The notes beneath the pieces were generated by a model. That model did not search any database. It saw only the letters and a list, made by a program, of their open reading frames with translations, and had not been told where the DNA came from. Made by a program: the position numbers and the translations under genes. Positions 25,895 through 34,937 of a stretch of DNA of 64,000 nucleotides are shown one piece after another (position 1 is the stretch's first letter; each line of letters begins with the position of its first letter). Source of the stretch: Pseudoalteromonas marina (GTDB lineage Bacteria > Pseudomonadota > Gammaproteobacteria > Enterobacterales > Alteromonadaceae); assembly GCF_000238335.3 (NCBI RefSeq), contig NZ_AHCB03000012.1, positions 248,001-312,000 of the forward strand, in the 5' to 3' direction.

Positions 25895-27091
25895 TCATTT
25901 AGTTATCGGTGGGTTATTAGCAAATTTAAAATAATGCCGTGCTTTTCTAAGTTTACGAATTGCGAATATTCCCCATAAAGTACCAAAAGGAAATAATAGC
26001 AAGGCGATAACTGCAATAAGCCAAACACAATTAAACGCTAATTTACTATTTTGATAGAGCTTAAAACATACAATGAACTGGCTTAATACGAGCATAAAGT
26101 TCTGAAAGTTTGAGGGGCGAAATAGCAGACCGTTTAGTGTTGTAAACAATGAAGCACAGAAAATAACTAACAGGACAAAACACCACATCATAAACAACGC
26201 TTTTAAAGTAAAAAAGCTTGATTTAGCTGCTTCGTACATTGCGATTTCGTCTTTAGAGTATCGATCGAGAGCACTGATACCACCTTGGACCGCTGATAGA
26301 GGTTTATGGTTAGGCGTTTCATTATCAATGTATTCCAAGATTGAGTCTAATGCGTTTGAATTTACATACTCTTTTAGTGTTTCTTGTTCTTCTTTCCATA
26401 AAAATGTATTGTTTAATAATATTATTGATTGAGTTCCCAGCCCTACAGTTGAGTATATTGCATGGGGTTTGCCATCACCGACAGCCTTAATTAAAGAGTA
26501 AAATGCATTAATCAAATATATGCTTACTTTGAAGTGAGTTTTTTTATTAAGTAGTGTTTGTTTCTGGCTGAATTGATTCCAGCGCTGAAATTGAACATGT
26601 TCATCGTCTTCAGATAGTATATCGTCACATATTTGTAATATGTCATCCAGGTTTTCAATTGTAATTTGCTGGTTATCTGACAAGTCAGGAGTTGGTGTTT
26701 CTTCTAAAACATTTTGTTCGTTTTTGTTAATTAGATTGTGAAATGAGTTCTCAATAAATACTTCATGATGCTGATGGCAATTAGTATATGATTTACCCGC
26801 GCCTTGCTGATCTGCAAGGTATTCGTTTTTATTAAAAAATGGTGTTTTCTCACCAGATAAATGAGCTTGCTCATCTTGTTTTGAGAAAAACATTTGGTCT
26901 TCAGAAGTTTCTATTTCCTGATCCATAGCATTCTTTGCGTGCTTAATAGCGCTTTTGTATGCATTGTGAAGTGCAGAAAACTCCGTAGCCTTTTCGTCAG
27001 GGCGAATAACTTTGACACGAGCAGCATAAGCTTTTTTAATTAAACCAATATCACTTGTTGGTTCTATTTGCAGTAATTCCCAGTCAATCAT
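25895..27091 (-). CDS. J-domain-like membrane protein, DjlB/DjlC type
   Basis: The start is the ATG at 27091, which overlaps the hscC stop by one base (TAATG); a TTG three codons upstream is less likely. The 398-aa protein opens with a J-like domain (MIDWELLQIEPTSDIGLIKKAYAARVKV, residues 1-28). The usual His-Pro-Asp is Arg30-Pro31-Asp32. A long acidic middle region follows, then about three membrane segments at the C-terminus (about 300-390, including MMWCFVLLVIFCASLF and WLIAVIALLLFPFGTLWGIF). In E. coli HscC works with the J-like proteins DjlB and DjlC, which also end in membrane segments. The operon structure supports this being the HscC partner. Confidence 0.75.
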   Translation of the reverse strand: MIDWELLQIEPTSDIGLIKKAYAARVKVIRPDEKATEFSALHNAYKSAIKHAKNAMDQEIETSEDQMFFSKQDEQAHLSGEKTPFFNKNEYLADQQGAGKSYTNCHQHHEVFIENSFHNLINKNEQNVLEETPTPDLSDNQQITIENLDDILQICDDILSEDDEHVQFQRWNQFSQKQTLLNKKTHFKVSIYLINAFYSLIKAVGDGKPHAIYSTVGLGTQSIILLNNTFLWKEEQETLKEYVNSNALDSILEYIDNETPNHKPLSAVQGGISALDRYSKDEIAMYEAAKSSFFTLKALFMMWCFVLLVIFCASLFTTLNGLLFRPSNFQNFMLVLSQFIVCFKLYQNSKLAFNCVWLIAVIALLLFPFGTLWGIFAIRKLRKARHYFKFANNPPITK

Positions 27092-28776
27092 TAGAACCAA
27101 CGTTCGCTATCAAACGAGTCTAAAGCTTCACTAAAAACTACCTGAGCTTGTTGTATCTCTCTTGGGTTTTGGTTATCTAGTATATGTTCAAAACGAGAGA
27201 TTAGTTGACCCATGTCTTCTCTTTTAGAACCAAGAGAGCAACTGTAAATACGTTCTGCTCTTGCTACTAATGACCGATTTTTTTCGCTGTCTCTAGGGTG
27301 AAACTTTAGCTGACTTAGCGTTGCTTTAGCACGACTGATTTGCTCATCAGTTAATGCGCCTGGGGCGTTATTAATTACTTTGTTGTAAGTTTTTCCGGTA
27401 CTTTTTACTTTAACGTCGACCTCTAGCAGTCCGCTCATATCGTAGCTGTAACGAACTGTAACAGGTTGTTTTCCTACTTTGTCTTTGGGCACGCTTATTT
27501 TTAATTCACCTAAACAAATATTTCTATGTACTTGTCTGTGTTCGCCTTGATATATGTTAACTCGCATTGTCGTTTGATAGTCTTTGGATGTGTATAAATC
27601 TCGTTCAACACTAATAGGTACAATAGAGTTGCGTTCAATAATTGGAAGCATTTGGCCTGGGTTATCAAAATCATCAAGTATCTCAGTGCCCAGGGTAAAG
27701 GGACATACATCGGTTAAAACAATGTCATCCAAGGCTGTGTTTTTTTCTACCAGCCCAGCTTGAACACCAGCGCCTATTGATACGACTAGCTCGGGATTTA
27801 AATTGCAAGAAGGTAAACGCCCAAAAAGTTTACTCACCATAGACCGCAGGGCTTTAAGCTTGGTGGCCCCTCCAACTAAAATTACGTCATCAATGTCATT
27901 AGGGTGTAAGTTGGCGTCGCGTAGGGCTTGATTAATAGGGTGTTGCGCCCTGATTAAAAGAGGAGTTATTACACGATAAAACCAATGTTGCTCTATTGTA
28001 AGTTTATATGTTTTGTTTTGATACGGTAGTTGTAATTGATGAACTAAGTCATTGTCAATATTGCACTTTATGATTTCTAACTTCATAAATGTTTGTTGTC
28101 GTTCTTCGCGAGAAAACTGTTGTTTATCAAAGCTATTATCTAAACATAGCTGTTCAAACATGGCATAAACGAAGTCTTCACCACCTAGGTAATTATCTCC
28201 GGCACTAGCATGAACTTCCATAACGCCCTCAAAGTACTCTAATATTGAGACATCGAATGTTCCGCCACCCATATCTAAAATCATAAAGGTACCTTGCTGG
28301 CGATCATTTAAACTATAAGCCATAGCTGCTGCTGTTGGTTCGTTTATTAGCCTTCTTACGTTAACTCCTGCCAGCTCACCTGCCAATTTAGTTGCGTATC
28401 GTTGGTTTTCGTTAAAGTAAGCAGGAACACTAATTATTGCCTCTGTTACTTTTTCGCCTAAAAATGCTTCTGCGTCTTCGATAAGTGAGCGCAAAACAAA
28501 AGAAGATAGCTCGGGGGCAGTAAACGCATGACTACCAATTTCTATCGAATGCTCTGTGCCCATAATGCGTTTGAAAACTGCAACTGTATTGAGCGGGTGA
28601 CTGATCAACCTCTGTTTGGCGGTGGAACCAACGATGATATTGTTTTCATCGTCAATAGTGACGACTGAAGGAGTCAAAAATTTATCTAAACGGTTGGGAA
28701 TTTGTATTAACTCTGTGCCTTTCCAAACGCAACATGCGCTGTTAGTTGTGCCTAAATCAATTCCTATAATGGCCAC
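27091..28776 (-). CDS. hscC: Hsp70-family chaperone HscC
   Basis: HscC is a specialised Hsp70. The protein has the phosphate-1 loop IGIDLGTTNSACCVW at the N-terminus, the VPAYFNENQR and RLINEPTAAAMAY segments, phosphate-2 loop ILDMGGGTFDVSIL and the adenosine motif VILVGGATKL, then a beta substrate-binding domain (VTVRYSYDMSGLLEVDVKV). It is about 560 aa, like E. coli HscC and shorter than DnaK (about 640), because the C-terminal lid is short. The GTG at 28776 is preferred since AAGGA is 8 bases upstream; the TTG at 28782 is only 2 bases from it. The J-like gene follows in the same operon. Confidence 0.9.
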   Translation of the reverse strand: MAIIGIDLGTTNSACCVWKGTELIQIPNRLDKFLTPSVVTIDDENNIIVGSTAKQRLISHPLNTVAVFKRIMGTEHSIEIGSHAFTAPELSSFVLRSLIEDAEAFLGEKVTEAIISVPAYFNENQRYATKLAGELAGVNVRRLINEPTAAAMAYSLNDRQQGTFMILDMGGGTFDVSILEYFEGVMEVHASAGDNYLGGEDFVYAMFEQLCLDNSFDKQQFSREERQQTFMKLEIIKCNIDNDLVHQLQLPYQNKTYKLTIEQHWFYRVITPLLIRAQHPINQALRDANLHPNDIDDVILVGGATKLKALRSMVSKLFGRLPSCNLNPELVVSIGAGVQAGLVEKNTALDDIVLTDVCPFTLGTEILDDFDNPGQMLPIIERNSIVPISVERDLYTSKDYQTTMRVNIYQGEHRQVHRNICLGELKISVPKDKVGKQPVTVRYSYDMSGLLEVDVKVKSTGKTYNKVINNAPGALTDEQISRAKATLSQLKFHPRDSEKNRSLVARAERIYSCSLGSKREDMGQLISRFEHILDNQNPREIQQAQVVFSEALDSFDSERWF

Positions 28777-29368
28777 GTTCAAGTTCCTTTTGAATTATTG
28801 AAAGTTCAACTTTGTATACCGTTATTATCAGCTTAAAAAGGGCTATCAATAACTATGGAAGTAGGCTAAATGTAACATGTGATAAACCGCCGAAGTAGGC
28901 AGGAAATCAATAATTAAAGGCATTTACTACCATCTGGTTCAGTTGTCTTTTGAGTATATTGGTTTAGCTATACGTTGAACCTTTGTTGTTTGACATAAAA
29001 AAAGATTACCTTACTAATTCTTTCATATTCAAAGTTAAAGGTTAAGTTTTAATTTTATTGGTTTTTAGTTTAATGAGCCTTTTTAAATGTTAATAAAACC
29101 ATGTTGTCACTAGGCGTAACTATAATTACAAATTTTTAGCCATCATATGTAAAATATTTAAAATGTCGATTTAATACAGTTTTTAATTTGGAATGTTAAG
29201 TTTTATTATTCTGTTTATTGGTATAGTTAATGCTGTTGTATTTTTACTTATAAGAGTGTTTTTATTGTTTTATTATCAATAAATATTTTTGTTATATTAA
29301 TGTTGTTTTTTTTGAAATGGTTTGTATAATTCTGCGCGGGATAAAAAATAAACATTAAAAGGATGAAA
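28777..29368. other. Divergent AT-rich intergenic region
   Basis: About 590 bases between hscC (-) and the lipoprotein gene (+) with no credible gene. It is very AT-rich with many short T and A runs. It must hold both promoters; only the one for the lipoprotein is clear. Confidence 0.5.
29303..29330 (+). promoter_or_regulatory. Sigma70-type promoter for the lipoprotein gene
   Basis: TTGTTT (29303-29308) and a consensus TATAAT (29325-29330) are separated by 16 bases. Transcription would start near 29337, about 30 bases before the ATG. Confidence 0.55.
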
Positions 29369-30025
29369 ATGAATACTTTATTAAAAAAAGTTTTAACTAC
29401 ACTAACTCTTTCTAGTACTTTGATATTAACAGGTTGTATGACAACTGATTTAAAAGTTAATGACAAATACGAACAACCAATCAATTTATCTACTAATAAC
29501 CCAGCTTTGATTTTTCCGGTTTCATTACATGGCGTGCCAGGTAACAGCAGTGAAGTTGGTTTAGCTATTACTGCGGGTGTTGCTGGTCAATATGGCGCTT
29601 CAGTTATTTCTGCTCAGCAGCTATATAGTGTTGTAGGCAACCTTTCTTGGACTTTAGGTGAAAGTATTCGCCGTGGTGCAAATAAAGGTGACTATAAAAT
29701 AAATTACTACGGTGAAAGAATTGCTACTGACTTACAGTATTCTATGGAAAAGTTAACTAAAGCACTTAAAAGCTCGGGTGTTATTGATGACAAAGACTTT
29801 TCTTTTGAAAATGTAATTGTTTTGCATGTAGACAGCACTGGCGGTATTCCAGTACCTGGCGTAAGACGCGTAACGGCTTTTGGTGGTGTAATTAACGTTA
29901 AAGATTTAGAAGTAGTGTCTTTTATTGAAAAAGATCTTGTTTTAGCAAATGATCATGACGCTATATTGGCTCAAATGCCTTTAGAAATGAATGCGATTGT
30001 TAAAGAGTTAACAAGTAAAAAATAA
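29369..30025 (+). CDS. Putative lipoprotein, unknown
   Basis: The start is placed at the second ATG (29369), because AAAAGG lies about 6 bases upstream of it and directly abuts the first ATG (29363). The 218-aa product has a lipoprotein signal with lipobox ILTGC (Cys23). The mature part contains a small glycine-rich segment (VGLAITAGVAGQYGASVIS) and a GGIPVPGVRRVTAFGG stretch. I recognise no family. It is monocistronic, with its own promoter and a strong terminator, so it may be well expressed. Confidence 0.75.
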   Translation: MNTLLKKVLTTLTLSSTLILTGCMTTDLKVNDKYEQPINLSTNNPALIFPVSLHGVPGNSSEVGLAITAGVAGQYGASVISAQQLYSVVGNLSWTLGESIRRGANKGDYKINYYGERIATDLQYSMEKLTKALKSSGVIDDKDFSFENVIVLHVDSTGGIPVPGVRRVTAFGGVINVKDLEVVSFIEKDLVLANDHDAILAQMPLEMNAIVKELTSKK

Positions 30026-30033
30026 TTGCTTTG

Positions 30034-30066
30034 GCCTTTCTAAATGAATTTTAGAAAGGCTTTTTT
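30034..30066 (+). terminator. Rho-independent terminator
   Basis: An 11-bp perfect stem (GCCTTTCTAAA 30034-30044, TTTAGAAAGGC 30050-30060) with a 5-base loop is followed by six T residues. It ends the lipoprotein transcript. Confidence 0.9.
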
Positions 30067-30177
30067 ATACTATATAATCATTATTGCAATAATAAAAATA
30101 TTAAGATTTTATATATTAATTATTCCTTTTTTAACCTCGCTTAATTAAAAATAAATTCAATTTAACTTTCAAATTTA

Positions 30178-30642
30178 TTATAATTTACTTTTTAACAATA
30201 CTGCTCCACTTTGCTCACTCCCTAAATGATCGTCTTTATTATAAATAGGGCAGCTTTTAAGTGATAAACACCCACAGCCAATACATCCATCTACGCGGTC
30301 GCGTATGCGTTGCATATACGCTATGCGTTCATCTAATTGAGCTTGCCAGCGTTTTGAAAGCGCAGACCAATCTTTTTTAGTGGGCGTGCGGTTATCGGGG
30401 AGTGAGGCAAGTGTTTGTTTTATATCGTCTAGCGAAATGCCCATGGCTTGTGCTGCTTTTATAACGGCCACTCGGCGAAGTACGTCGGGTTTGTAGCGGC
30501 GTTGATTGCCGCTGTTTCGCCAGCTTTTTATTAAATGTTTAGTTTCGTAAAAGTGTAATGTAGACACTTTTACACCACTTCTTTTTGCTACGTAACCTAC
30601 TGTTAAAGTGGCGTCGATCAGCTTTTTTTGCCCAGCAGACAT
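30178..30642 (-). CDS. soxR: Redox-sensitive MerR-family regulator SoxR
   Basis: SoxR senses redox-cycling compounds through a [2Fe-2S] cluster and activates promoters with overlong spacers. The start at 30642 (MSAGQKKLID) gives 154 aa, the same length as E. coli SoxR; upstream in-frame codons would run through the operator. The MerR helix-turn-helix is TVGYVAKRSGVKVSTLHFYE (residues 14-33), and the cluster-binding cysteines are Cys120, Cys123, Cys125 and Cys131 in CIGCGCLSLKSC. It is divergent from the oxidoreductase gene and their shared region holds a SoxR box. Confidence 0.95.
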   Translation of the reverse strand: MSAGQKKLIDATLTVGYVAKRSGVKVSTLHFYETKHLIKSWRNSGNQRRYKPDVLRRVAVIKAAQAMGISLDDIKQTLASLPDNRTPTKKDWSALSKRWQAQLDERIAYMQRIRDRVDGCIGCGCLSLKSCPIYNKDDHLGSEQSGAVLLKSKL

Positions 30643-30659
30643 TAATTTTATTCCATGTA

Positions 30660-30690
30660 TTGACCTCAATATAACTTGAGGTTTTAAGCT
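30660..30690 (+). promoter_or_regulatory. SoxR box and 19-bp-spacer promoter
   Basis: ACCTCAA-TATAAC-TTGAGGT (30663-30682) is a palindrome matching the SoxR box of soxS-type promoters. It lies between a -35 TTGACC (30660-30665) and -10 TAAGCT (30685-30690) separated by 19 bases, the overlong spacer that SoxR compensates for. It points toward the oxidoreductase gene at 30721. Confidence 0.88.
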
Positions 30691-30720
30691 CCCTTCAACA
30701 TTAAAAAAGGAGCTGGAAAA

Positions 30721-31194
30721 ATGCAACAAAAACTTAGTCGTAACACCGTTATTATTTATTCATCGGCACGAAAAAATGGTAACACAGCCGCACATGTTAA
30801 AAGTTTTGCTGAGCAAAATGAGCTGCACGTTGTGTGTTTAGATGAATTTAAAATACCGCCTTACAGTTACAGTAAAAAATATACTGATGATGAATTTTTC
30901 TCGCTTTTTGAATCACTTTTAAATTACGACCATTGGGTATTTGCTTCGCCAGTGTATTGGTATAGCACCACAACACAAATGAAAACATTCATAGACAGAA
31001 TTACCGATTACATGGATGACGAACATTTAAAACCAAAGTTGCGTTTACTGCGCAATAAAGATTTTTCGTTGTTGTCTAATGCGTCGTCGAGTGAGGCACC
31101 AGATGCTTTTGTTGCGATGTTTAAAAACACATTTAGTTATTTAGGCATGCGTTTTTTAACGCATCACCATAAAAGTTCGCACACTTTATCGTGA
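30721..31194 (+). CDS. Flavodoxin-fold NAD(P)H-dependent oxidoreductase
   Basis: The 157-aa protein has the FMN phosphate-binding loop YSSARKNGNTAAHV (residues 13-26) and the WVFASPVYWYSTTTQMKTFIDR segment that binds the flavin ring (about 77-98), as in NADPH-dependent FMN reductase/quinone reductase families. AGGAG lies 8 bases before the ATG. It is preceded by the SoxR-controlled promoter, so it is probably induced by redox-cycling compounds and may reduce quinones or similar. The substrate cannot be told from sequence. Confidence 0.85.
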   Translation: MQQKLSRNTVIIYSSARKNGNTAAHVKSFAEQNELHVVCLDEFKIPPYSYSKKYTDDEFFSLFESLLNYDHWVFASPVYWYSTTTQMKTFIDRITDYMDDEHLKPKLRLLRNKDFSLLSNASSSEAPDAFVAMFKNTFSYLGMRFLTHHHKSSHTLS

Positions 31195-31260
31195 ATAACT
31201 GCCTTTTGTACAAAGCATCTGGTACTTTATTTATACACTAAAAAAGCCAAAGGATTGTTT

Positions 31261-31770
31261 ATGAAATATTTACTATTACTTTTGTTGTTAAGCCCATTAT
31301 CTTTCGCTAATGAGCAACTTATTAACGGTTTTGGTCATTACTATAAAGTACCAGAGCATGCAGCGATTAATGATTCGACTCAATTTAAAATAGCGTTTGA
31401 TGTGGCCGATGGCGCTAAAAAAGGCGAGCAAAATAATGCGATGAACTCACTTGCCCGCTTTATAAATATGCATGTTGCACATGGCATTAAACCAGAGAAC
31501 ATTAAGTTAGCATTAGTTATACATGGTGGTGCAAGTGTAGATGTGCTAGCGAACGATGAATATAAAAAACGCTTTAACGTTGATAATAAAAACGCGAGCT
31601 TAATAAAACAATTATTGGCAAATAACACGCAGGTATTTGTGTGCGGGCAGTCGGCTACGCACTTTAAAGTAACGCCTAAACAGCTTATACAAGGCGTTAC
31701 CATGTCTTTATCTGCAATGACCGCGCATGCTCAACTTCAGCAGCAAGGTTACACTTTGAATCCATTTTAA
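31261..31770 (+). CDS. Periplasmic DsrE/DsrF-like protein
   Basis: ATG at 31261 follows AGGA by 6 bases; the TTG two codons upstream overlaps that spacing and is rejected. The 169-aa product has a signal peptide (MKYLLLLLLLSPLSFA). The mature protein fits the DsrE-like fold: KIAFDVADGAKKGEQNNAMNSLARF, IKLALVIHGGASVDVL and QVFVCGQSATHF, which carries the conserved cysteine. DsrE-like proteins handle sulfur or serve as small soluble accessory proteins; exported single-domain forms are uncharacterised. It overlaps the next gene by one base (TAATG). Confidence 0.8.
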   Translation: MKYLLLLLLLSPLSFANEQLINGFGHYYKVPEHAAINDSTQFKIAFDVADGAKKGEQNNAMNSLARFINMHVAHGIKPENIKLALVIHGGASVDVLANDEYKKRFNVDNKNASLIKQLLANNTQVFVCGQSATHFKVTPKQLIQGVTMSLSAMTAHAQLQQQGYTLNPF

Positions 31771-32390
31771 TGAAAAAATCTATTTTATGTTTTGGTGACT
31801 CAAATACGTGGGGATTAAACCCCGCAACGGGAAAGCGTTTTGTGGAAAAAGTAAGGTGGCCGTCGGTATTAGCAGAAAGGCTAGGTGACCAATTTGCTAT
31901 TATAGAAGCAGGGCAGCCTAATCGTACGCTTGTGAATAATCCACCATTTAATGGGGACTTATCGGGGGTAAGTTATTTAAAACCGCTTTTAGAAGCGCAC
32001 TCTTTGACTGCTATAGTGATAGCCCTTGGTACTAACGATTTAAAAAAGCGCTTTAAATTAACGCCTGAGCAAATAGGGAATGGCTTAGCAAATTTAATAG
32101 GCGGTATTGAAGGGTTTTACGAGGGTTATAAACAACCTAAGCTCATAATATTGAGCCCACCCTATGTTAGTTGTGTAGGGCAATATAAGCATGTTTACGA
32201 GGGCGCACCGAGTAAAAACCTAGCTTTGAGTAAAGAGTTTGAAAATGTAGCGTGTATTAAAAATGCCAACTTTTATGATTTACAAAAAATCGTTTCTGTT
32301 TCACCCATTGATGGGGTACATATAGAAGCCAATAGCCATGCTAAAATAGCGGGTTTAGTGTGTAATTTAATAAATGAAGTTGATGCTTAA
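31770..32390 (+). CDS. SGNH/GDSL-family hydrolase
   Basis: The 206-aa protein has the SGNH blocks: FGDSNTWGLNP (block I, Ser11), VIALGTNDLK (block III) and DGVHIEANSHAKIA (block V Asp/His). Proteins of this length and order are often annotated as arylesterase or acyl-CoA thioesterase-like hydrolases. No signal peptide, so cytoplasmic. It is translationally coupled to the DsrE-like gene. The substrate is unknown. Confidence 0.85.
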   Translation: MKKSILCFGDSNTWGLNPATGKRFVEKVRWPSVLAERLGDQFAIIEAGQPNRTLVNNPPFNGDLSGVSYLKPLLEAHSLTAIVIALGTNDLKKRFKLTPEQIGNGLANLIGGIEGFYEGYKQPKLIILSPPYVSCVGQYKHVYEGAPSKNLALSKEFENVACIKNANFYDLQKIVSVSPIDGVHIEANSHAKIAGLVCNLINEVDA

Positions 32391-32520
32391 TTAACGCTAA
32401 CGCTTAAATTATAAGTACGCTATTTACTATGAATATTGTGAGCTTATTTGCATTTAAGGCTGATTATGCAATGATGGAGAACACACTGATAGTGAATGCT
32501 TTATAGGCAATAAGGACATA

Positions 32521-34077
32521 ATGAAAAAATACCAACAAAAGTCATTAATTGCAGTTTTAACCGGTGTTTTGGTTTTTGTAGTGGGTAGCCTAGTTTTATT
32601 GTATTTTGCGGGGCAAAAATTAGCGGCTGTAATACATAAAGATGCAAAGCAAATTGTTAACCACATAGACGCTGCTGTAAGCGAGCGACGCCAAATTCTT
32701 TTTCCTTTAAATGCATTAAACTTCTCTGAGTGTAGCGACGAAAACTTACTTGAAATGCGGCGTGCACTTTTTGATGCCAAGTATGTTGTAGATATCGGCT
32801 TTTTTAAAAATAACCAGCTTGTTTGTACCACAGGTTCGGGTGTACTAAAAACCCCAATAAACGATAGAACCCCCGACTATATTCGTAACAATCTTGAAAG
32901 TAAAAACGACAATAACATCAGAGTTCGGTTTGAGCCAAACTTAAGAATTTTACTTTTTGAAGAACGAATAATGCAGGTCGTGATAGTTAGGCAGGGTAAC
33001 TATAATTTAATTATGGATACTGCAGCCATTAGTCGCAGTAACATTGCAGCACCGTACTGGGAAATAACGTATAAAACGGGTTCTGATTCATTTCATTTGG
33101 CAGGTAAAAGCGGCTTGAGTAAAGAGCTTGCAAGCCACAAACAAATACCGTTTGAAACCGCACTTATGTGCAGCGATAAAAATACAGGATATTGCGTTGC
33201 GGTTAGAACGCCATGGAGTGAGTTTTTCGCTGACAATCAATTTTTGCTGATTATTTCTCTTATATTAACCTGCCTAACGGGTGTGTCGAGCGCGCTAATA
33301 GTGGATTATCAAATTGCCGCTCGTCGCTCTACTAATAATAGAGTGCGTAAAGGCTTAACAAAGGGCTCATTTTATTGGACTTACCAACCTATTATTTGTT
33401 TGCACACAGGTAAAGTAATTGGTTGTGAGGTGCTAGCTCGCTTTGAAGACAAATACGGGCCACTTTACCCCGATGAGTTTATTCCGGTGATACGAAAAAA
33501 TAATTTAACGTGGTCGTTTACTCAAGCAATGGTAGCGAAAGTACTTAAAGAGCTTACAGAGTTGGACGATTTACCAACGGGTTTTAAGGTGTCTATTAAT
33601 ATATTTCCTTGTGATGTAGAGCTTGGAAATGTATCGCTGTTGACACAAGAACCTGCACTTATTAATTCACGCTTTATTATTTGCCTAGAAATAACCGAAG
33701 ACGAGTACCTCGATACTAGCATTGCACATGCTCATTTTAGAACGCTGGTTGATTCTGGATTTAATTTGTCGCTGGATGATTTTGGTACTGGCTATTCTAA
33801 TTTAAGAAATTTACAAAATTTAAGTTTCCACCAGTTAAAAATAGACCGAACTTTTGTACAAGATATAGCCACGCAAGGTTTAAAGGCGTCTATGATCCCT
33901 AATATAATGGAGTTAGTGCGTAAGTTTAATTACACCTGTGTAGCTGAAGGAATAGAAACAACTGAGCAAGAAGCTATGTTAAAAAGCGCGGGTGTACATT
34001 ATGGGCAAGGTTGGAAATACGGCCGGCCAATGAAGGTCGATAAATTTAAACGGTATATAGCACAGCAAACGCTTTAA
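32521..34077 (+). CDS. CSS-EAL membrane c-di-GMP phosphodiesterase
   Basis: EAL domains hydrolyse c-di-GMP. The 518-aa protein has a membrane segment at about 9-31, a periplasmic CSS-type region with Cys71-Ser-Asp and Cys102, a second membrane segment at about 240-262, and a C-terminal EAL domain with GCEVLARFE, SINIFPCD, ICLEITEDE, LDDFGTGYSNL, LKIDRTFVQD, VAEGIETTEQ and GQGWKYGRP. The EAL signature reads EVL, which keeps the catalytic Glu; the DDFGTG loop is intact, so activity is likely. CSS-EAL enzymes respond to periplasmic disulfide state. It may affect the nearby curli locus through c-di-GMP. Confidence 0.9.
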   Translation: MKKYQQKSLIAVLTGVLVFVVGSLVLLYFAGQKLAAVIHKDAKQIVNHIDAAVSERRQILFPLNALNFSECSDENLLEMRRALFDAKYVVDIGFFKNNQLVCTTGSGVLKTPINDRTPDYIRNNLESKNDNNIRVRFEPNLRILLFEERIMQVVIVRQGNYNLIMDTAAISRSNIAAPYWEITYKTGSDSFHLAGKSGLSKELASHKQIPFETALMCSDKNTGYCVAVRTPWSEFFADNQFLLIISLILTCLTGVSSALIVDYQIAARRSTNNRVRKGLTKGSFYWTYQPIICLHTGKVIGCEVLARFEDKYGPLYPDEFIPVIRKNNLTWSFTQAMVAKVLKELTELDDLPTGFKVSINIFPCDVELGNVSLLTQEPALINSRFIICLEITEDEYLDTSIAHAHFRTLVDSGFNLSLDDFGTGYSNLRNLQNLSFHQLKIDRTFVQDIATQGLKASMIPNIMELVRKFNYTCVAEGIETTEQEAMLKSAGVHYGQGWKYGRPMKVDKFKRYIAQQTL

Positions 34078-34103
34078 AAAAGATCGACGATCTTTTTTAA
34101 AGC
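34071..34103 (+). terminator. Terminator overlapping the EAL-gene stop codon
   Basis: A perfect 15-bp stem (34071-34085 with 34089-34103) with a 3-base GAC loop includes the TAA stop at 34075-34077. The 3' arm carries six T residues. Confidence 0.75.
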
Positions 34104-34144
34104 GTATAAGCAGTTAAATTTATTATAAAAACAGGCTAATTAGA

Positions 34145-34663
34145 ATGATTAGATCAATATTTACAATGCTTTTGTTACTCTTAATAACAGGCTGCGCATC
34201 GCAATACCCTAATCAGCAAGTTGTCGGAAAGCAATTTCCAACGATTACTGGCGAAAGCTTAGAGAAGAAAGAATTTGTTATTCCGAGTGATTTTAAAACT
34301 GAAAAAACCTTGCTGCTTATAGGCTATAAACAAGATAGCCAGTTTGATATTGATCGCTGGTTAATCGGTTTAGATATGGCAGGTGTAACACTCCCTACCT
34401 ATGAGTTACCTACCATTGCCGGCATGGCACCGCGAATGTTTAGCACGTTTATTGATAATGGTATGCGCAAAGGGATTCCTAAAGAGTTATGGGGTGGTGT
34501 TATTACTATTTATAAAGACGGTGAAGCGGTGCAAAAGTTTACTGGTAACCAAAGTCCTAACAATTCGCGCGTTATTCTTATAGATAGCACAGGGAAAATA
34601 TTATATTTTTACGACCGAGGTTTCTCTGTTGATGCACTCAATAAATTAAAGGCAAAAATATAA
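34145..34663 (+). CDS. Thioredoxin-fold-like lipoprotein
   Basis: The 172-aa protein has a lipoprotein signal with lipobox LITGC (Cys17). The mature part reads like a peroxiredoxin/thioredoxin-type fold: VVGKQFPTITGESLEKKEF, TLLLIGYKQDSQFDIDRWL, then GVITIYKDGEAVQKFTG and RVILIDSTGKILYFYDRGF. There is no CxxC, so it is not a classical thiol oxidoreductase. The role is unknown. Confidence 0.75.
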   Translation: MIRSIFTMLLLLLITGCASQYPNQQVVGKQFPTITGESLEKKEFVIPSDFKTEKTLLLIGYKQDSQFDIDRWLIGLDMAGVTLPTYELPTIAGMAPRMFSTFIDNGMRKGIPKELWGGVITIYKDGEAVQKFTGNQSPNNSRVILIDSTGKILYFYDRGFSVDALNKLKAKI

Positions 34664-34937
34664 CGCTTTAAAGTGTGGTCGTTATTTATGGAAAATTTAA
34701 ATAACGGCTCAGTATAATTTTTCAGTACTGAGTATTGAGATAAAGCTAATAGGTAATGCTCAACAGATCAGAGCAGTATAATATATGAGGTATAGTATAA
34801 ATTAATTTTTAAGCTATTGTTATTTATATGTATTAATTTTTTCGCTGCTTTTTTCTCTTTATTCTTAATACTAAAATCGCATTGTAAACCTCGGATATTT
34901 TAGTTAATCTACTATCAAAGTTTCAAGGATGAAATCT
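34664..34937 (+). other. csgD upstream region with two inverted repeats
   Basis: It contains CGTTATTTA/TAAATAACG (34680-34688 with 34698-34706), which may end the lipoprotein transcript, and a second inverted repeat CTCAGTA/TACTGAG beginning near 34708. The remainder is AT-rich. A TATAAT at 34777-34782 has no good -35 partner. Confidence 0.4.

Noticed and set aside
32454..32831. Minus-strand open frame overlapping the start of the EAL gene
   Set aside because: It overlaps the membrane and CSS region of a well-supported gene and shows no family features or ribosome site.
34777..34782. TATAAT as the csgD -10 element
   Set aside because: No acceptable -35 hexamer lies 15-19 bases upstream, so it was not called as a promoter.
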